Origin: Gymnogyps californianus
Lineage: Eukaryota > Chordata > Aves > Accipitriformes > Cathartidae
Length of the DNA stretch: 64,000 nucleotides
NCBI RefSeq assembly: GCF_018139145.2
Contig: NC_059477.1
Span: 42,903,502-42,967,501, forward strand
Direction: 5' to 3'
Numbering within the stretch: position 1 is the first letter of the stretch; every line of letters starts with the position of its first letter. The notes below the pieces were generated by a model that worked only from the letters and a program-made list of their open reading frames with translations, did not search any database and was not told the DNA's origin. Shown here in pieces: positions 48,501 through 60,760 of this stretch. A program made the position numbers and the translations under genes.

Positions 48501-49651
48501 TCCTTAATTTTCCAAAATATATTTTTTGATGAAATTTTCCAGACCTAAAGTCTTAGGAAAACCGATGGAATAATAATGCAACCACTCTTTAAAGCAAAGA
48601 AACTGGGACCAAGAGTTTGGCTGATGGTCTTTACCACCAAAGTGAGTTTTGTGGCCATGATGGGCACCCTTTTGGGTGAAGACCAGCCCGAATGTGACCG
48701 TTCTGATCATTTCAAAGCGTTTCATGCAGGCGCTTCGGCAGCAGGTAGGGCAGAGGTAGGCTGTTGACCTGCCGCTAGCAATATCTGGCCTATGGTTTTT
48801 TGCTTTCCACGTGAGCATGGCCTTTCTCATCTAGGCTTACAAGTCTGGGTATAAAAACCTCCCAGACTGTCATATGTTCGTGCTTTTAATTACCTTGCTT
48901 TCTGCTAGTGCATGGAGAAGCCCTCCCTAGGTTTGAGGACTTTCGTGGGGTTACACTTTTCTCCTCTGTCAGACGAGGAGTAGGACCCAGGCTTCAGTCC
49001 AGAGCTAACTGAAGCCTCAGGGTGCATTTTTTGGTCCCAGCAGCCTTTGGTCTGTGTCCGTGATCTGGCAAACCTTTCACATGTGGGGCTTGCACTGGAG
49101 CCGGGGTGCATGAGGAGCTCCTTGTCCTGCCTGAGATTCCGACTGGGAGACGACGATAGGGGACCCCAAAGGATCGGATCAGCCAAAGACTTGCTCCTCT
49201 GTCATGCCACGTCTGCTGCAATGCAGGAAAGAGACAAGAGACTAGAAGAGAGGAGTCACGGAATACAATACCTGACATACTGTTCGTGGCAGCGTCTTTT
49301 CCAAAGTTGCTTGTGCTGCACCTTCCCTTGCTCAGACCTCTCGCTCCGTCCTCCTCGGTTGAGCCTCCGGCTTGACCGTCCCCCTCTCGCCGAGGATGAG
49401 CAGTGCCGCAGCTCAAGTCAGGGCCTGAAATCTCCCCTTCGGAGGGGAAGAGAAAGCTGCGTGCGGTGGGGTTTGCTTTTGCACTAGGAGGGAATCCTGG
49501 TCTCGTCCAGCATGAGACAGTTTTTAAGAGTAAGTCTACATTAGGCTCCATCACTTCTTTGGTGATTTGCAGGATGCTCGTGACATTTTACGTGATGACT
49601 GAATCGGTGTCCAGCATTTCCAAAAGAGACCTTGGAGACAGGGATGCGTCT

Positions 49652-49707
49652 GGGAGGGGGGAGGAGGAGGAGGAGGAGGGGGAAGAGGAGGAGGAGAAGG
49701 AGGAAGG
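49652..49707 (+). repeat. 56-nt pure purine (GGA)n tract
   Basis: Every base from 49,652 to 49,707 is G or A, mostly GGA and GGAA units, with a G6 run near its start. Several runs of three or more G make local quadruplex or triplex structures possible on paper. Frames read Glu-rich on this strand and Pro-rich or Leu-rich on the other, which reflects the repeat and not a gene. Confidence 0.95.
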
Positions 49708-52700
49708 CATGGCTGGCCACTGCACTGTCCCACACCCTGGGGAGGTGAACCACAGCTGGGTCCGGGGCTTCAGGAGAAACAGGGGAACTTCACCTTTTAT
49801 GGGAAATTATAACTGACAAGCAGATAATGGTGAGGGGACTGGGTGACCTAAAGTTAAACTAAAGCTAACTTGAGCTTAAAGTTAACCCTTCAGGCAGGCA
49901 ATCCCTCCCTGCCCCGAATAACCAGGTTTGGTTTTTCTAACTCAGAAGTCTCCTGGGGATTTCAAGTGCGTTTCACTTAAGAGACTGCAAAATTAAGCCC
50001 TAATCCAAGAGGCAGCTTCATTCCCTGTGCTCGTTTAGGGACCAGCTAGTCCCTTCTCAGGTGAAGCTGAGCCTGAGCTCAGGGAGCATACTGGCAGATA
50101 CAACTCTGATTTCAACGCTTTTCAAAAATAACTCCTTTTTCATTCCTGTGTCTGTACATGTGCTAATGAGTTGTGGTTTGAATCAGCTTCTGATGCGCGA
50201 TTTTTAATTCAGCTTATAATAGGCTATCTGTGGGGCTTTGTAATTGAGAATATAATTCAGTATAATTATTACAGGGAAGTTTTCAGAAAGCTGTGCTAGC
50301 AGCCAAGATAGCATCTCCATTCTTCTTTCACTGCTAATCAGTTTATATGAGCCTTTCTTATGCATAGCTTTCTGACCATACTAAATTTTTCTGAAACAAA
50401 CACTTCATCCACAGTTATCAGACAGCAACATGCCTGAGAAATTACATTATGTTCAGCAAAAAGCCTCAGAAAGCACAGACTGGCCACCTCTCTCCCTCAG
50501 AGAACTGGACAATAGTGGATTTTTGTTATTGTTCATTTTTCTTCTGTCATAAGATCTTCCATCTTTTATTTTTCTCTTCTATATCCTGGATATTTTCTAA
50601 TCCTTTCCTGAAGACCATACAATAGTAGGTTATTTTTCAGTTTAAAATGAAATATGACTAAAGGCTCCAGCCTGCCCCAAACCTCCTTGTTTTCCATTAT
50701 TTTCTATTTTAACTCAATTCACATGGTAGCCACAGAAATCTAATTTGCATGTTCAGAAACTGGAGAAAAATACCCGGCGGGTGCTTGCCTGGCACTGGCT
50801 CCTATTGGCATTCAGGCTCCATTTCCCGAGAACCGTACCTCTCTTATTCCAAAACTAAAAAAAAGTGAACATGAAAATTATTTAAAAAGAGACTGACAGA
50901 AGCCCCCCACCAAGGAGGAGTGCGCTTTTCCCTGGTGTGAGGATAAAATGTGTGGATGACAGCAAGCGGAAAATATATTCCCAGTGATCATCCTTGGCAC
51001 TGGACGGGGAAGTATGCTTGCTGAGTTGTATTTGTCATTCCCCCACTTCTTACAGAGTGTTCACCTAGCGAGCAAGTTATTTTCGAAATGGAAATATTGG
51101 CATTTGTGCTTAAAGGCAGCAGGGAGCTTACTGAAATAGCAGAATATTTTCTATTATGAACTATTATTGTTGTCCTGTACCAAGGTTTGAAAGCACCACA
51201 CTTTTACAGTCCTGTTAGGAAGCAGCAGTGGGATCCAGAGACAATTGTGTCACCTTACAAAGGTGTGCTGATGGGAACGTTTGGTGTCAGAGATGCAACG
51301 TGTTCGCTTCCAGATCTTGACTTTCTCATAAGCAATTAAAAATCAACATGACGCAACGTGCTTGGACAGACAGTTCAGCTCTTAACTTTTGCTATGGATG
51401 TGGTCCATGGCAATTCCAACCTCCCCAAGCATGAAGGGGCAGAAACCCAACTGCAACAGCACCGAAGGAGCCCTGTTCTTTCAGTAAAACAAGGACCGTC
51501 CTACTGATACGACCATAGGAAATGATGAGACCCTTTGCACATGAAGGAGAAGGTCGTGCAGTTGTCCAAAATAGCCAATTTATTTGCTCCTACCAAAACG
51601 GCTAGAGACCAACTAAATAATAATAATATATCATGGATGGGGATGGCATATATCTTCTTGCTCTCTAGGGTTTGCTCGTAGTAGTAGCAGCTGCATTAGT
51701 AACTGCCACATTCATGAAGAATGAAAGCATTGCCTGAGATTGTATGACGGTATTTTCAAAAGCATTGGGGAGGCTAATGACAAATTTCCCAGCACTCTGG
51801 CATCTAAGTGCCTTAAGCTCCTTCTCTAGTGTTTGCCCAAATGCAAATGGTCTTTAAATACGTGCAGCAAAGTCTGCGGCAGCAAGGAGCTGAAAACTGT
51901 CCATACTACCCAGATGCAACGTATCCTTTAGAGACCAAACTAAAGACCTCTGTCTCACAAACAAACAGTTTCCATCTGTTCCCTCAAATTAATGATTTCT
52001 AATCAGGCAAAACACATTTTTTCCCTTTCACGCAAATTCAGCATTGATTCTAAAAATGCAAAAAGAACTGTAGGAAGCTCATGTTTTCACGAGCCTTACG
52101 AAAATCTCAGGCAGTTGCAAGAGAAGATGCCTCCCTGCTGTCAAATGGCCAGGGTACAATACACTAGAGATGCAATAAAGTGGCCAGTGAACTTGCTCAT
52201 TTTGTGATAGACCCCTGAGTTGCCTTGCCTTTGCAAAACGAGGTCGTGAGTCAAGGAATGAAGTGCATCGTGAAGAATAAAGCACTGAAGTAATTTAAGA
52301 AAGGAAATTATACTGATGGTCAATTGACTCCTGATATTCTCAATCTAGCAGTTCTGCAAGCAGAAAGAGCCAAGATGTGAATGGAGAAAAATGACCGCTG
52401 AGAAGGTATCTGCTTCCACTCTGTTGTAGCTTTTAAGCTACACCGCTCGGCCGGGGCTGGGGGGCTTCATGGCCGTAAGAGGCTACTGCAACTACATTTG
52501 TCTGTTCTGCTGAAACCTGCTGTTTTCATATTATTTAGCCTGTTTAAAACAACTGAAAGAAGTGCCCAGGGATAATGCCTTGTGCACACTCGCCTCCAGC
52601 AGAAAGCCTCCGAGTCCATTTGCTATTATTAATAACAGTAATCGTCACAATTTACATACGCGGTTGGCAGCCTTGGAAGGGCTCCTATAAACATCCCCCT

Positions 52701-54559
52701 TCTATAAATATGGGAGTTTCAAACCAGCCGCAGCTTCTTGCTCTTGCTTCACCAGGACCTTTTGATTGCAGATGCCGCTGGATCTTCGGGGGCTGCTGGG
52801 GAGCGGCGCCCGCGGCTCCGGGTACGGCCAGGCGCTGGGGATGCAGCGGGGGGGATGCGGTGGGGAAAGGAGATGTTATTTATTGCGTGGGACTCGGGGA
52901 AGGGATGCGAGACTGCTTCCCACGAGCTAACCGACCCTGAGGAGGGGACGGGGTGGTGCATGGACGGTGCTTCCAGCAGCGGCACTCGGTGCAACTGGTG
53001 CTTTACGCTTTCTTCTTCTCTTTCCAGCTTTTTCTTTTTATTTTTTTAATTCGCGTTCAGTCCTCTGGGCTACTTTGCTCAGTTATCCCATCTCCTGACG
53101 TAAAATCTAAAAGATGCGGCAAAAGTGATGCATCTAACAGTGCACTTTTTTTTTTAATTAGCTACCAGTGGTTAGGAGATACTTTCTGCTTTTATTTTCT
53201 ATTTTTTTAAGTGACTGAAGACGTACAGTCCAGGGACTGCTGATCGTGGGTCAGGCAGTAAAACCTAATCCCTTCCAAATCGCTCATTATTACGGGTGAC
53301 AAATGGTTTATAGGAGCATTAGCTGTTCCTCTGGACCGTAACAGAGCAAGCCCGTTTTGCTGCTGGCTGCAACCAGCTCCCCTGGAATTGTTACTTACGG
53401 CTGATGTGTGAAACCAAAATTGCTCATCATCACAGTCATCCAAGTACCACCAGGCTCCATTTTTCTTTCTCAGCATGCACGTGGAATTTCTTTACTTATC
53501 TAGGATAAATATTCATGCCAAATTGCTATTGAAATAGAGAGAATATTATTTAGCACTTATTAGATATCTAAAGCACAGAAAATATAATAAATAATGTAGC
53601 CATTTTCAATGGAAGATTCCCATACATTTTCTTGTTAGCCCCAAAACTGCTCTTTGCGTCAAGTGAAAGGAAGAAGCACTGCAGGAATACAAGTGAAGTA
53701 CAGTCTTTGAGCCCAAATAATTGAAATATCATTTACTGGCAATGAGTGTTTAACTTAAAATAGGCCCCTTTTCATTACATCATTACGTAGAATTCAGCAG
53801 AACTTCTCAGAATTCTTAAGCGTTTCTGGTTAGAAAAGGAAGACATTATAGGCAACGGGACGTATGCAGAACCGCAGCGTGACCACCTCCGTGGTGCAGG
53901 CGTCTGCCAAATCAGGATGTTTTTCTGCACACGTTGAAATGGAGCTCTGTCGATTAACAGCGGGCAAGGGCCAAAGCGTTAGAGAAACACAAGAATATTT
54001 AACCAAAATTCAAACCCCATATCCTTCCCTTCGCCCACCCAGGTCATGAAGATGCATTTTTGTGCGCGTGGCTGCATGTCCACACACACGCTCAGCCTAC
54101 AGCGGGTGGAAATGTTTTTTGTAACAAGTTCTGCAGGTCAAGAACACCGTTTGAGGAAAAAGCCCAATTTTTCTACCATAACCCCCTTCCCAAATACATT
54201 TTCTTACAGAGTGCCTTCCCCATTTGGAAGGTTTATGTCTTTAGTGTCAAAGATTTGGACACGTTGTAGGCTTTTATTGTTCTATTACTTAATTTCACCT
54301 TATTTCACGCAGTCGCTGGTGGCGGTGTGGAAGGATCGCTTGCCAGCCACGTCCCGCGCCAGCCAGGCCGGCCAGCCGTGCCTTTGCTGAGTGCGGGGAC
54401 ACCCTGCAAGTGAAGATGCTGCTGGCGTGGAGGCAAGCCCCGGCCACTTGCCCCCCAGACCACGGGCCACCGCAGGCTGGGTGTGATGACCACAGTGCTG
54501 GCCGGACTGGAGGAGAGGATTTGTAGGTGGGAAGCTGTTACCAATGCGCTGAGCCATTT
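49708..54559. other. Noncoding DNA, no gene recognised
   Basis: AAAGTTAA occurs twice near 49,853 and 49,878. An AT-rich enhancer-like block is annotated at 50,150-50,420. A perfect 12-bp palindrome CCTGAGCTCAGG lies at 50,072-50,083. A GC-rich patch at 52,780-52,870 holds some CpG sites. The AT-rich stretch at 53,500-53,620 contains many short TAAT and TATTTA strings but no defined repeat. No gene is recognised. Confidence 0.5.
50150..50420. promoter_or_regulatory. Candidate AT-rich regulatory block
   Basis: This non-repetitive block contains GTGCTAATGAG, TTTTTAATTCAGC, GTAATTGAGAATATAATTC, GTATAATTATTACAG, CTGCTAATCAG and TTATGCATAGC. Homeodomain-type cores are dense, and no coding frame overlaps. 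The call is based on texture only. Confidence 0.25.
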
Positions 54560-54860
54560 ATCTCGGCCCTGCCTGCTACAGCCTATTTTAAATACAGATT
54601 TAATACAGCTGATATTGGTGTGGCTGCGGAGGGAATACAGAATTTAATTTGCAGTGCCAGCTCTGGTGACAGGTTCATCTGTAATGTTATGAATTAGTTG
54701 CAGCATCTTTACCTGTGAAAATGTTGCATGCACTGATTGTCTGCCTCTTCTAAATATTTAAGCCAACTCTTGTTCTCTAAATGAATGTGGGTTTTTTCTT
54801 ATTATCTCACAAAGCTACAAAACTCAATTTCATTTAATTATACCTTTAACTTTGTGAATT
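54560..54860. promoter_or_regulatory. Candidate AT-rich regulatory block
   Basis: The block contains AGATTTAATACAGCTG, GAATTTAATTTGCAG, ATGAATTAGTTGC, an E-box-like TTACCTGTG and TTGCATGCACTGATTG. It is non-repetitive, with no gene overlap. Conservation has not been tested. Confidence 0.22.
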
Positions 54861-55619
54861 GCATCTTGTCCTCCTGGCCCAGTAACAACCCCTTCAGAAA
54901 AGACCTGGCACCGAGCGGGAGCTTTGTTCGCTCCCCGGTTCTCTCGCCACCTATTGTGGATTGCTGAATCAGAAGGAAACGCCAGATGAAAAAGAAACAC
55001 AGAGACTTATCATTTGGCGGTGGAAGCACAAAGACCCGAAGAAAATTAATTCTCCCTATTAATCTGCCTTGGGATTTGGAGGGAGAATGGCAAAACTCGC
55101 CCTGGAAACATAAACAGTGGTTGAACCGTTTTCGTAGCACAGTATCCATCTTTAAACAGCAATGTATTACAACCTTGCTGTGCTATCATCTGGCACATTC
55201 CTTTTGTCATGTACAGGAGATGGTCAGGAGCTGATTTAAGGTGTTTTGCTCTCCTTGCGATCCAGCCCCAGGGGAAGGGGCTTTGGAGATCGACTGAGGG
55301 AGATAACGCCTCGTTATTTCTTCCTTCCATAAACCCTCAACCTTGCCAAGCGCCAGCGGGAGCCGAGGTCGCTCGCCGCTTCTCGGTAAATCCTTGGAGT
55401 TGCTCAGAACTCCAGCTGAGAACTAAAAGGGTATTTCACTTATTTCTTTTCCCTCACCCCCATTCCCTGGTTATACCCTGCTATTTGCAACTTCCCTGAT
55501 CTTCACCCTGAAAGAAAATGGTCCCTCATCACCCTGAACGGACCCTGGCTGGTCGTCAGAGGACTTTCTGCTCATGCTGTGCGATGGATGAAGCGGCCCC
55601 GTGCCCCGTGGGCTTCCAG
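54861..55619. other. Noncoding DNA, no gene recognised
   Basis: The composition is mixed. Frames of up to about 103 codons occur on both strands and resemble no protein. No repeats are recognised before the CR1 end that begins near 55,620. Confidence 0.45.
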
Positions 55620-55690
55620 GGGAGGAATCTCCCAGGGGACTCGATGATCTTAAGGGTCTTTTCCAACCTAAACGATTCTGTGACTCCCAC
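55620..55690 (+). mobile_element. CR1 LINE 3' end fragment
   Basis: The string GGGGACTCGATGATCTTAAG, then GGTCTTTTCCAACCTAAACG and GATTCTGTGACTCC, follows the CR1 3' end pattern 'ggactagatgatct..aggtcccttccaacc..a.cgattctatga', including the start of the terminal ATTCTRTG-type repeat. Only the last 70 bp or so is recognisable, as usual for CR1 copies, which are mostly truncated at their 5' ends. The family assignment is by recalled pattern. The copy is inactive. Orientation is plus. It is the best taxonomic clue in the window, favouring a bird or another archosaur. Confidence 0.75.
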
Positions 55691-58600
55691 CAGTCCTCGC
55701 CCTGGGAGGGCAGAAGAAGCAGCTGGCCGGGAGGCAGTGGGCAGCACCGGAGGGATGCTGGACCAACTGTGATGCTTAAACTGCTTTTATCTTTCTTTCT
55801 GTTCAATTTGTGTTTGCTGCTGTTGGCAGAGGACGACTTCCGAATGACAGAGCAGAGGACAGGTTTCCCGTTAGTCCTTTCCGTACCAACCTGGGTTGCA
55901 TCAGGGCACCTCCCCAGTGGCTCCGGCCTCTGCCCTGCAGCAGAGTAGCTTTTTGGTTTTTAAATGCGTACATACCTGCTTTGTTTTTTATTATTTATAC
56001 CTGTCAAATAGCAGAAGTACCAATGAACATATTTTTCAACTGAGCAGGTCAGGTCATTTCAGCTGATTTAAGTTTCAATATATTTGTCAGCATGGATCTA
56101 TCCTGCATCGGCAGAGGAAAGCTAAAAGTGCTTCTCTGGTAATCTCAGAAGCCTGTTTAGGATAAGCAATATAAAGCTAATAAAGGAGAGCCAAAATAAA
56201 GCTTTTTATGCACTGCTAGCTATGGGTGCTCCATATCATGTTACCAGCAAAGACAGCGCAAAAATTTGCAGATGCTTTAATTCATGAGATCTCAATTAGT
56301 ACTAAAAACGCCAAAGGGAGAGCAGAAACGGCAGTAATTTTCAGTAGCCTCGCAGGGCCTCCGCACGTGGGAGCATCGCTCAGGGCTGCCATGAGCATCG
56401 GCGAGATTGTTCCCGGGGTGACTGAACCACAAAACGTTTCTTTTTTTAAGTTGCTCCTGCTAAAAATCGTGGTCCTTTTAACAACTGCACAAAATCATGG
56501 AGGAAAGCGAGTAGGAATACTTGAGCAGGAAGGTGCGCTTCTGCCGGGCGGCAGGCATCACCCCAGGCAAACCCGGGGAGCAATGGGGTGCATGCACAGC
56601 TGCCCCCGGCGCCGCCAGCGGCTCCTCCAGGAATGGGGTGCAGGAAAGAAATCATTATTGTAGACAGGATATATCCAGACTTCACCACATCTACCATAAT
56701 TTGTGTATTTACACTTGCTATTAAGACAAGTGGTTTCATCCAAGACTTTAACATATCGAATCCACAGGATGCAACAGCCCACACTGATCTAGTGGGATCA
56801 GCGCTGGGGTGTTATTGCACCCCAAAGCTCTAGGGGTGGCTTTCCAGGGCAGGGGGTCGGACAGCACAACTGGGGGGGAAATGCGCATCTTTGGAGTGTT
56901 TGTAGGAAAAAGCAGGAGACGTTGCTGTGGTCGGAGCCCCCAGTTCAGAGACGAGAGGTGGTGTCCTGTCTCCCATGCCCACCGTCCTGATTTCCAGCTT
57001 CCATTTAGCAGGACCTCTCCCAGGTGATATCTTTTTGTGGATGCAAAGGAAATTAGGGGCTAAAAGCAGGAGCCTCTTAGAGAGGCCCGAGGCACCATCA
57101 GCTATAAAAGGCAAAGTTCCCCAGCCCTCCTGAGCTTGCACATCCACCACCATTTTTTTCTCCATTTAAGGACTGCCGCTTTCAGCTCTCAGAGCACTAA
57201 CAGAGACTCATTCAGACCCTTTCACATCTCCTCTTGCCCTGTGAGATGACTCATTGCAAGGACCCAGGGCTATGCGATAGACGTCCTTCTCTCCGGGAGG
57301 AATTTTTCCAGGATTTTTACTCCTTGGAAGAGTGCCTGGTACGTAAGTGTGACTATTCATCACCTTTAGATCAGTCTATCATTTCTCTTTCAATGACAAA
57401 TATCCCGCTTGTGTGAGCTGTTTTACTACTGGCTTTAATATTTTTCCATTTTCCCATTTTGGATTTCTATTCCAAACAAAATCATCGTGCCACAGAGCTG
57501 GGGCTTTCACCGTGTCAATGAGGGCAGCTGTACTCAGGTGGCTGCATAAGTGATGACACTTAAATTAACTCTGCCTCCAGCATATTGTTATAGGTACTGT
57601 GTGCTATACTCCTATCAAGTGGTTATAGCAATGCAGTATGTCTGTTTTACGGTCTCATTACGTCACTGCTGTGCTGGATTAAAGTCTCTGTCTTATCAAT
57701 CATTTCTCTAAAAATGTATCAGAAGAGAGCAAAATATGACTTAGAGGGTAAGTGTAAGACAACTCTATAATTATGGTCCAAATTCTGTGTTGCATTTTAG
57801 TTTTTTTCATAAGCAATACATGATGTTCTTACTTTCTACTCGGCAATTCATTTTTTCTTTTACATTTGGAAGGAACAAAATACATTTTTTCTGAAATAAA
57901 GTAATCGCACCACAGAGATCTTGTTAAACACTGCACATTTCTAAGATAGGAAATATAGTAGTACATCATCCCTGTTTTGCAGCTGCAATACTAAATTGCC
58001 GCTGGAGAATCAGGGACATATCAGGTGCGGATTAATCTCAGCGCTCAAATATTATCACGGGAAGCATTTTGTTTACAGAACTCAAAATGCCATGGTGATT
58101 GGGAATAGCCTAATGGCTGCATCCAAAGCTTATGCAGCAGGGGTGTAAGCAGACACGTTTAAGGCAGCAAGGGGATGCCCAGAGGTGCACGACTGGCCAG
58201 ATGTTTTGTCTTCGCCTTCCCCAGAAGGCAGATGGAGACTGGCTGCAGCTGGAGGGGAGAGAGAGGACAGGGTGGGCGCTGCTCTAAAGCTGAAGGGAAA
58301 ACCCTCGCGGGCACCAGCCGGGGCTGTACGGCTTCTTTCCTCGGGGGCAGCTCTGTCCCAAGGCAGCCAGAGGGACACGGTGGGCAGTTTTCACTTCCCT
58401 TTCCAGCACGGACTGCAGGACGCCTGTTGGGACTGTTTCCACATACCCCACTGTAGAAAAATGATCTTGACCTATAGGGTGAGTGAGAACGGCTGCATAC
58501 AAGCCTATCTTAAATAAAAAAACTGTATATTTACTGGAAAAATTAGAAAACAGGCACTCTGGTAAAATAAAGGAATAAAGGGGAGAGAAATGGCAAGCAG

Positions 58601-59284
58601 AAATAAGTGCAGCAAGGCTTTCTAAAAAAGTATTTTAATAAAAGAAAGAATGCTATCTATGGTCTTGTTACTAGATTACTGGATAGGAACAACACAGCTG
58701 TTAGTCATGGGAAGCGAAGGCAGAAACGTTAAACAAATTTGTTCCGAAAATATGTAAAGAACAAGCTAAGTGCTCTTGATGTTGCCTGAACGAGCTCTAG
58801 CCTGCTTGGAGAGCCCCAGAGGTACAAAATGAAATTTCACATCTAACACTGTGCCAATGCTTTGAGAGTCCGCGAGGAGCACCCCTGCTAATCACGTGCA
58901 CATCAGTCAATCATCCATCCATCCATCCCAGGCATGACAAGGGAGCGGCAAAACTTTGAAATCGTGGATTACAAAAGGCCAATACAACTGCTGCTGATCT
59001 ACGTGGCTTTATATGAGATGATAGATGTTAACAATCAAACTTTACCCTTCATGCAATGTGCATTTTGATATTGTTTAACATGGAAAATGTATATAAGGAT
59101 GGAGAAAGTAGGTGATACTTATAGCCTTTTCGACTCTGCCCTAGGAACCAGGATTTTGCAGGGGTTTCTATGTCACTGCAACGGAATGAGCTGAAGGCAG
59201 GTGTAAAGTGTGACACTGGGACCAAAAGAACAATTAGCATCCATATGCTTTTTTAAACAGAAGAATATAGATTTATGGGGCAGA
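55691..59284. other. Noncoding DNA, no gene recognised
   Basis: Features include AGGTCAGGTCA, a nuclear-receptor-type string near 56,048, and a block at 57,570-57,760 with TTACGTCA at 57,658-57,665, GGATTAAAG and TTATCAATCATTTC. A GC-richer stretch lies at 58,170-58,400, and about four ATCC units at 58,910-58,929. Frames reach about 145 codons but match nothing known. No gene is recognised. Confidence 0.5.
58910..58929 (+). repeat. Short (ATCC)n microsatellite
   Basis: About four ATCC units lie within TCAATCATCCATCC...CCAGG. Confidence 0.85.
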
Positions 59285-59500
59285 GACGTTGTGTTGCTTT
59301 GGCGAGTCTGCAACTGGAACATTGTGTCCAGTTCTAACATCCCAAATTAAAAAAAAAAAAGACACTGATTAGTTGGCAAAGATTCAGACAAGTGCTATGA
59401 GCACAATTACGCTACCAAAAGCATGTCTTTTGGTTAATTGAAAGAAAGTCCAGGGCTTAGAGTTTGTAAGTCTCATACATGAAATGGAAACTGGTAATGC
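59285..59500 (+). mobile_element. CR1-type LINE fragment (upstream part)
   Basis: The strings GCAACTGGAACATTGTGTCCA, GTTCTAACATCCCAAATTAA, GACACTGATTAGTTGGCAAAG, ATTCAGACAAGTGCTATGAGC and AAAAGCATGTCTT follow in the order of the conserved CR1 region before its 3' end: 'ctggaacactgtgtccagttctg ... gacattgatcagttgg.a.agattcag.gaagagctac ... aacatgtctt'. An A12 run at 59,349-59,360 lies inside it. Many substitutions and indels indicate an old dead copy, and no reverse-transcriptase motif is readable here. The next expected CR1 part appears only 1.1 kb downstream, at 60,640. Confidence 0.7.
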
Positions 59501-60639
59501 AGAGCCTTCCACTGTAGGAAAAATAAAGAAAGAAGAAAGAAATCCATGTTTGACATGAGGTATATTCAGACAAAAAACGTGTGTAATTTCTGAGCCTCAA
59601 GGATAACTAGCCATTGGAACAGTTGTGCTGAATCTCCATTGATTGGAAACAAATTAAACTCCATAGCTGATATTTTTCTAGACACAATGTAATTAAGAAA
59701 TGGATTAATTAAGGGAAGACAGAATGGTGAAACTGGTCTCTCCATGGTACCTGAATACACATATTATGATGTTTAATATTTCTGTTCCAGTACACACCTA
59801 CAGAGGCGTTACCACCTCCAGCAAGGAGTTTGCTGCTCCTTGGCAAGCTCTTTCCAAGACTCACAGGCTTGTTAAAGTACAAAGCAGAGCTACTTACCTC
59901 CGCGTGCACCGATTTTGGATTGGTATCTTCAGAAGACAAAGAATCATATTTTGTTTGAAATAGGTAAAATTTGTCACTGCTTCCTTCTGCTCCCCAAGCG
60001 ATCCTTGCCTGGCTGCCTGACTTCTCCGAGGTGTTGGTAACGGAGGCAGCTCTTCAGGAGAGTGATGGCTCTGGGGGATGTTCTAACACAAACGAACTCT
60101 GCTGATGAAGTGAGTCAACCGCCGAGTGCTTTGCTTCGGGGCTTCCTTCTTCAGCGAGGTAGCGGGAAACAAGTAGGAACACCCAGTCGTCTCCATACCC
60201 ACTAGTGCTCATGAATTTAAAATATGAAAAGAGCTTGTGCAGCTGGAGGATGGCGTGGGGCTGAGGGGTTTGGGCACCTGCAATGAGTAGCGAGCGAGGA
60301 GGAGGAGGAGGAGGCACCATTGCAGGGGTGGAGGAAGGACGGGAATGCTCCTCCACGCTGGGAGTCATCGTCAGCGCTGTGTCCTGCCGTTAATTCCCTC
60401 CCCTGTGCCCACCCTTGCCTCTAAGTAAATCACTGCAAGGTAAACGTTCCCTTTGAACCTCTCTACCAAATAGAAAACAACCCGTGAAAAATCTCTGGTC
60501 CGAAGAAACGTCGGAATTAGATGAGAAGCGATTCTGCTTTTCCACCCAATAGCTGGCATGTGACGCAAGGAACTGCACGACCCGTTGTTTTCCCAGGCTG
60601 CTGCGGATGGATCATGGAAAACTGACAGTTTGCAGTCAA
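59501..60639. other. 1.1 kb of non-CR1 DNA between two CR1 parts
   Basis: This interval separates two CR1 pieces that would normally lie about 200-300 bp apart. It holds a (GGA)n stretch at 60,296-60,314 and a frame of 104 codons across it on the reverse strand, neither resembling a gene. I recognise no transposon ends. It may be inserted or duplicated host sequence, or simply unrelated DNA between two independent CR1 copies. Confidence 0.45.
60296..60314 (+). repeat. (GGA)6 microsatellite
   Basis: About six GGA units lie between GAGC and CACC. Confidence 0.9.
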
Positions 60640-60760
60640 GATGTCTGAGGTTAGATCTTAGGAAAAAGTGCTTTGTGACGGGGAAATCTGGGATGAGTTA
60701 TCCAGGGAAATGGTGGAATCTTCCTTTCTGGAAGCTTTCAAGCGTTAAGGCAGTATCGGC
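60640..60760 (+). mobile_element. CR1-type LINE fragment (downstream part)
   Basis: GAGGTTAGATCTTAGGAAAA, then TGAGTTATCCAGGGAAATGG, TGGAATCTTCCTTTCTGGAA and GCTTTCAAGCG follow the CR1 order 'aggttagatcttaggaaaaact ... gggctacccagggaaatggtggaatctccttcct.gga.g.ttt.aag'. The orientation is plus, as in the piece at 59,285. The final 3' terminal repeat is not recognisable downstream. Divergence suggests an old copy. Confidence 0.7.

Larger units (their letters stand above)
44641..49651. other. Noncoding DNA, no gene recognised
   Basis: An enhancer-like AT-rich stretch lies at 45,150-45,260 (CTGCCACTAATTAGTCTG, TCCTTAATTCAATCTGG). A CpG-dense patch follows at 45,280-45,470 and an A13 run at 45,505-45,517. 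At 46,800-46,870 GGGACCTATTCCAACCCAAA faintly recalls a CR1 end but is too short to call. At 46,560-46,590 an irregular AAT-rich stretch occurs. Frames near 48,990-49,550 reach 186 codons on the reverse strand but resemble no protein. No gene is recognised. Confidence 0.5.
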
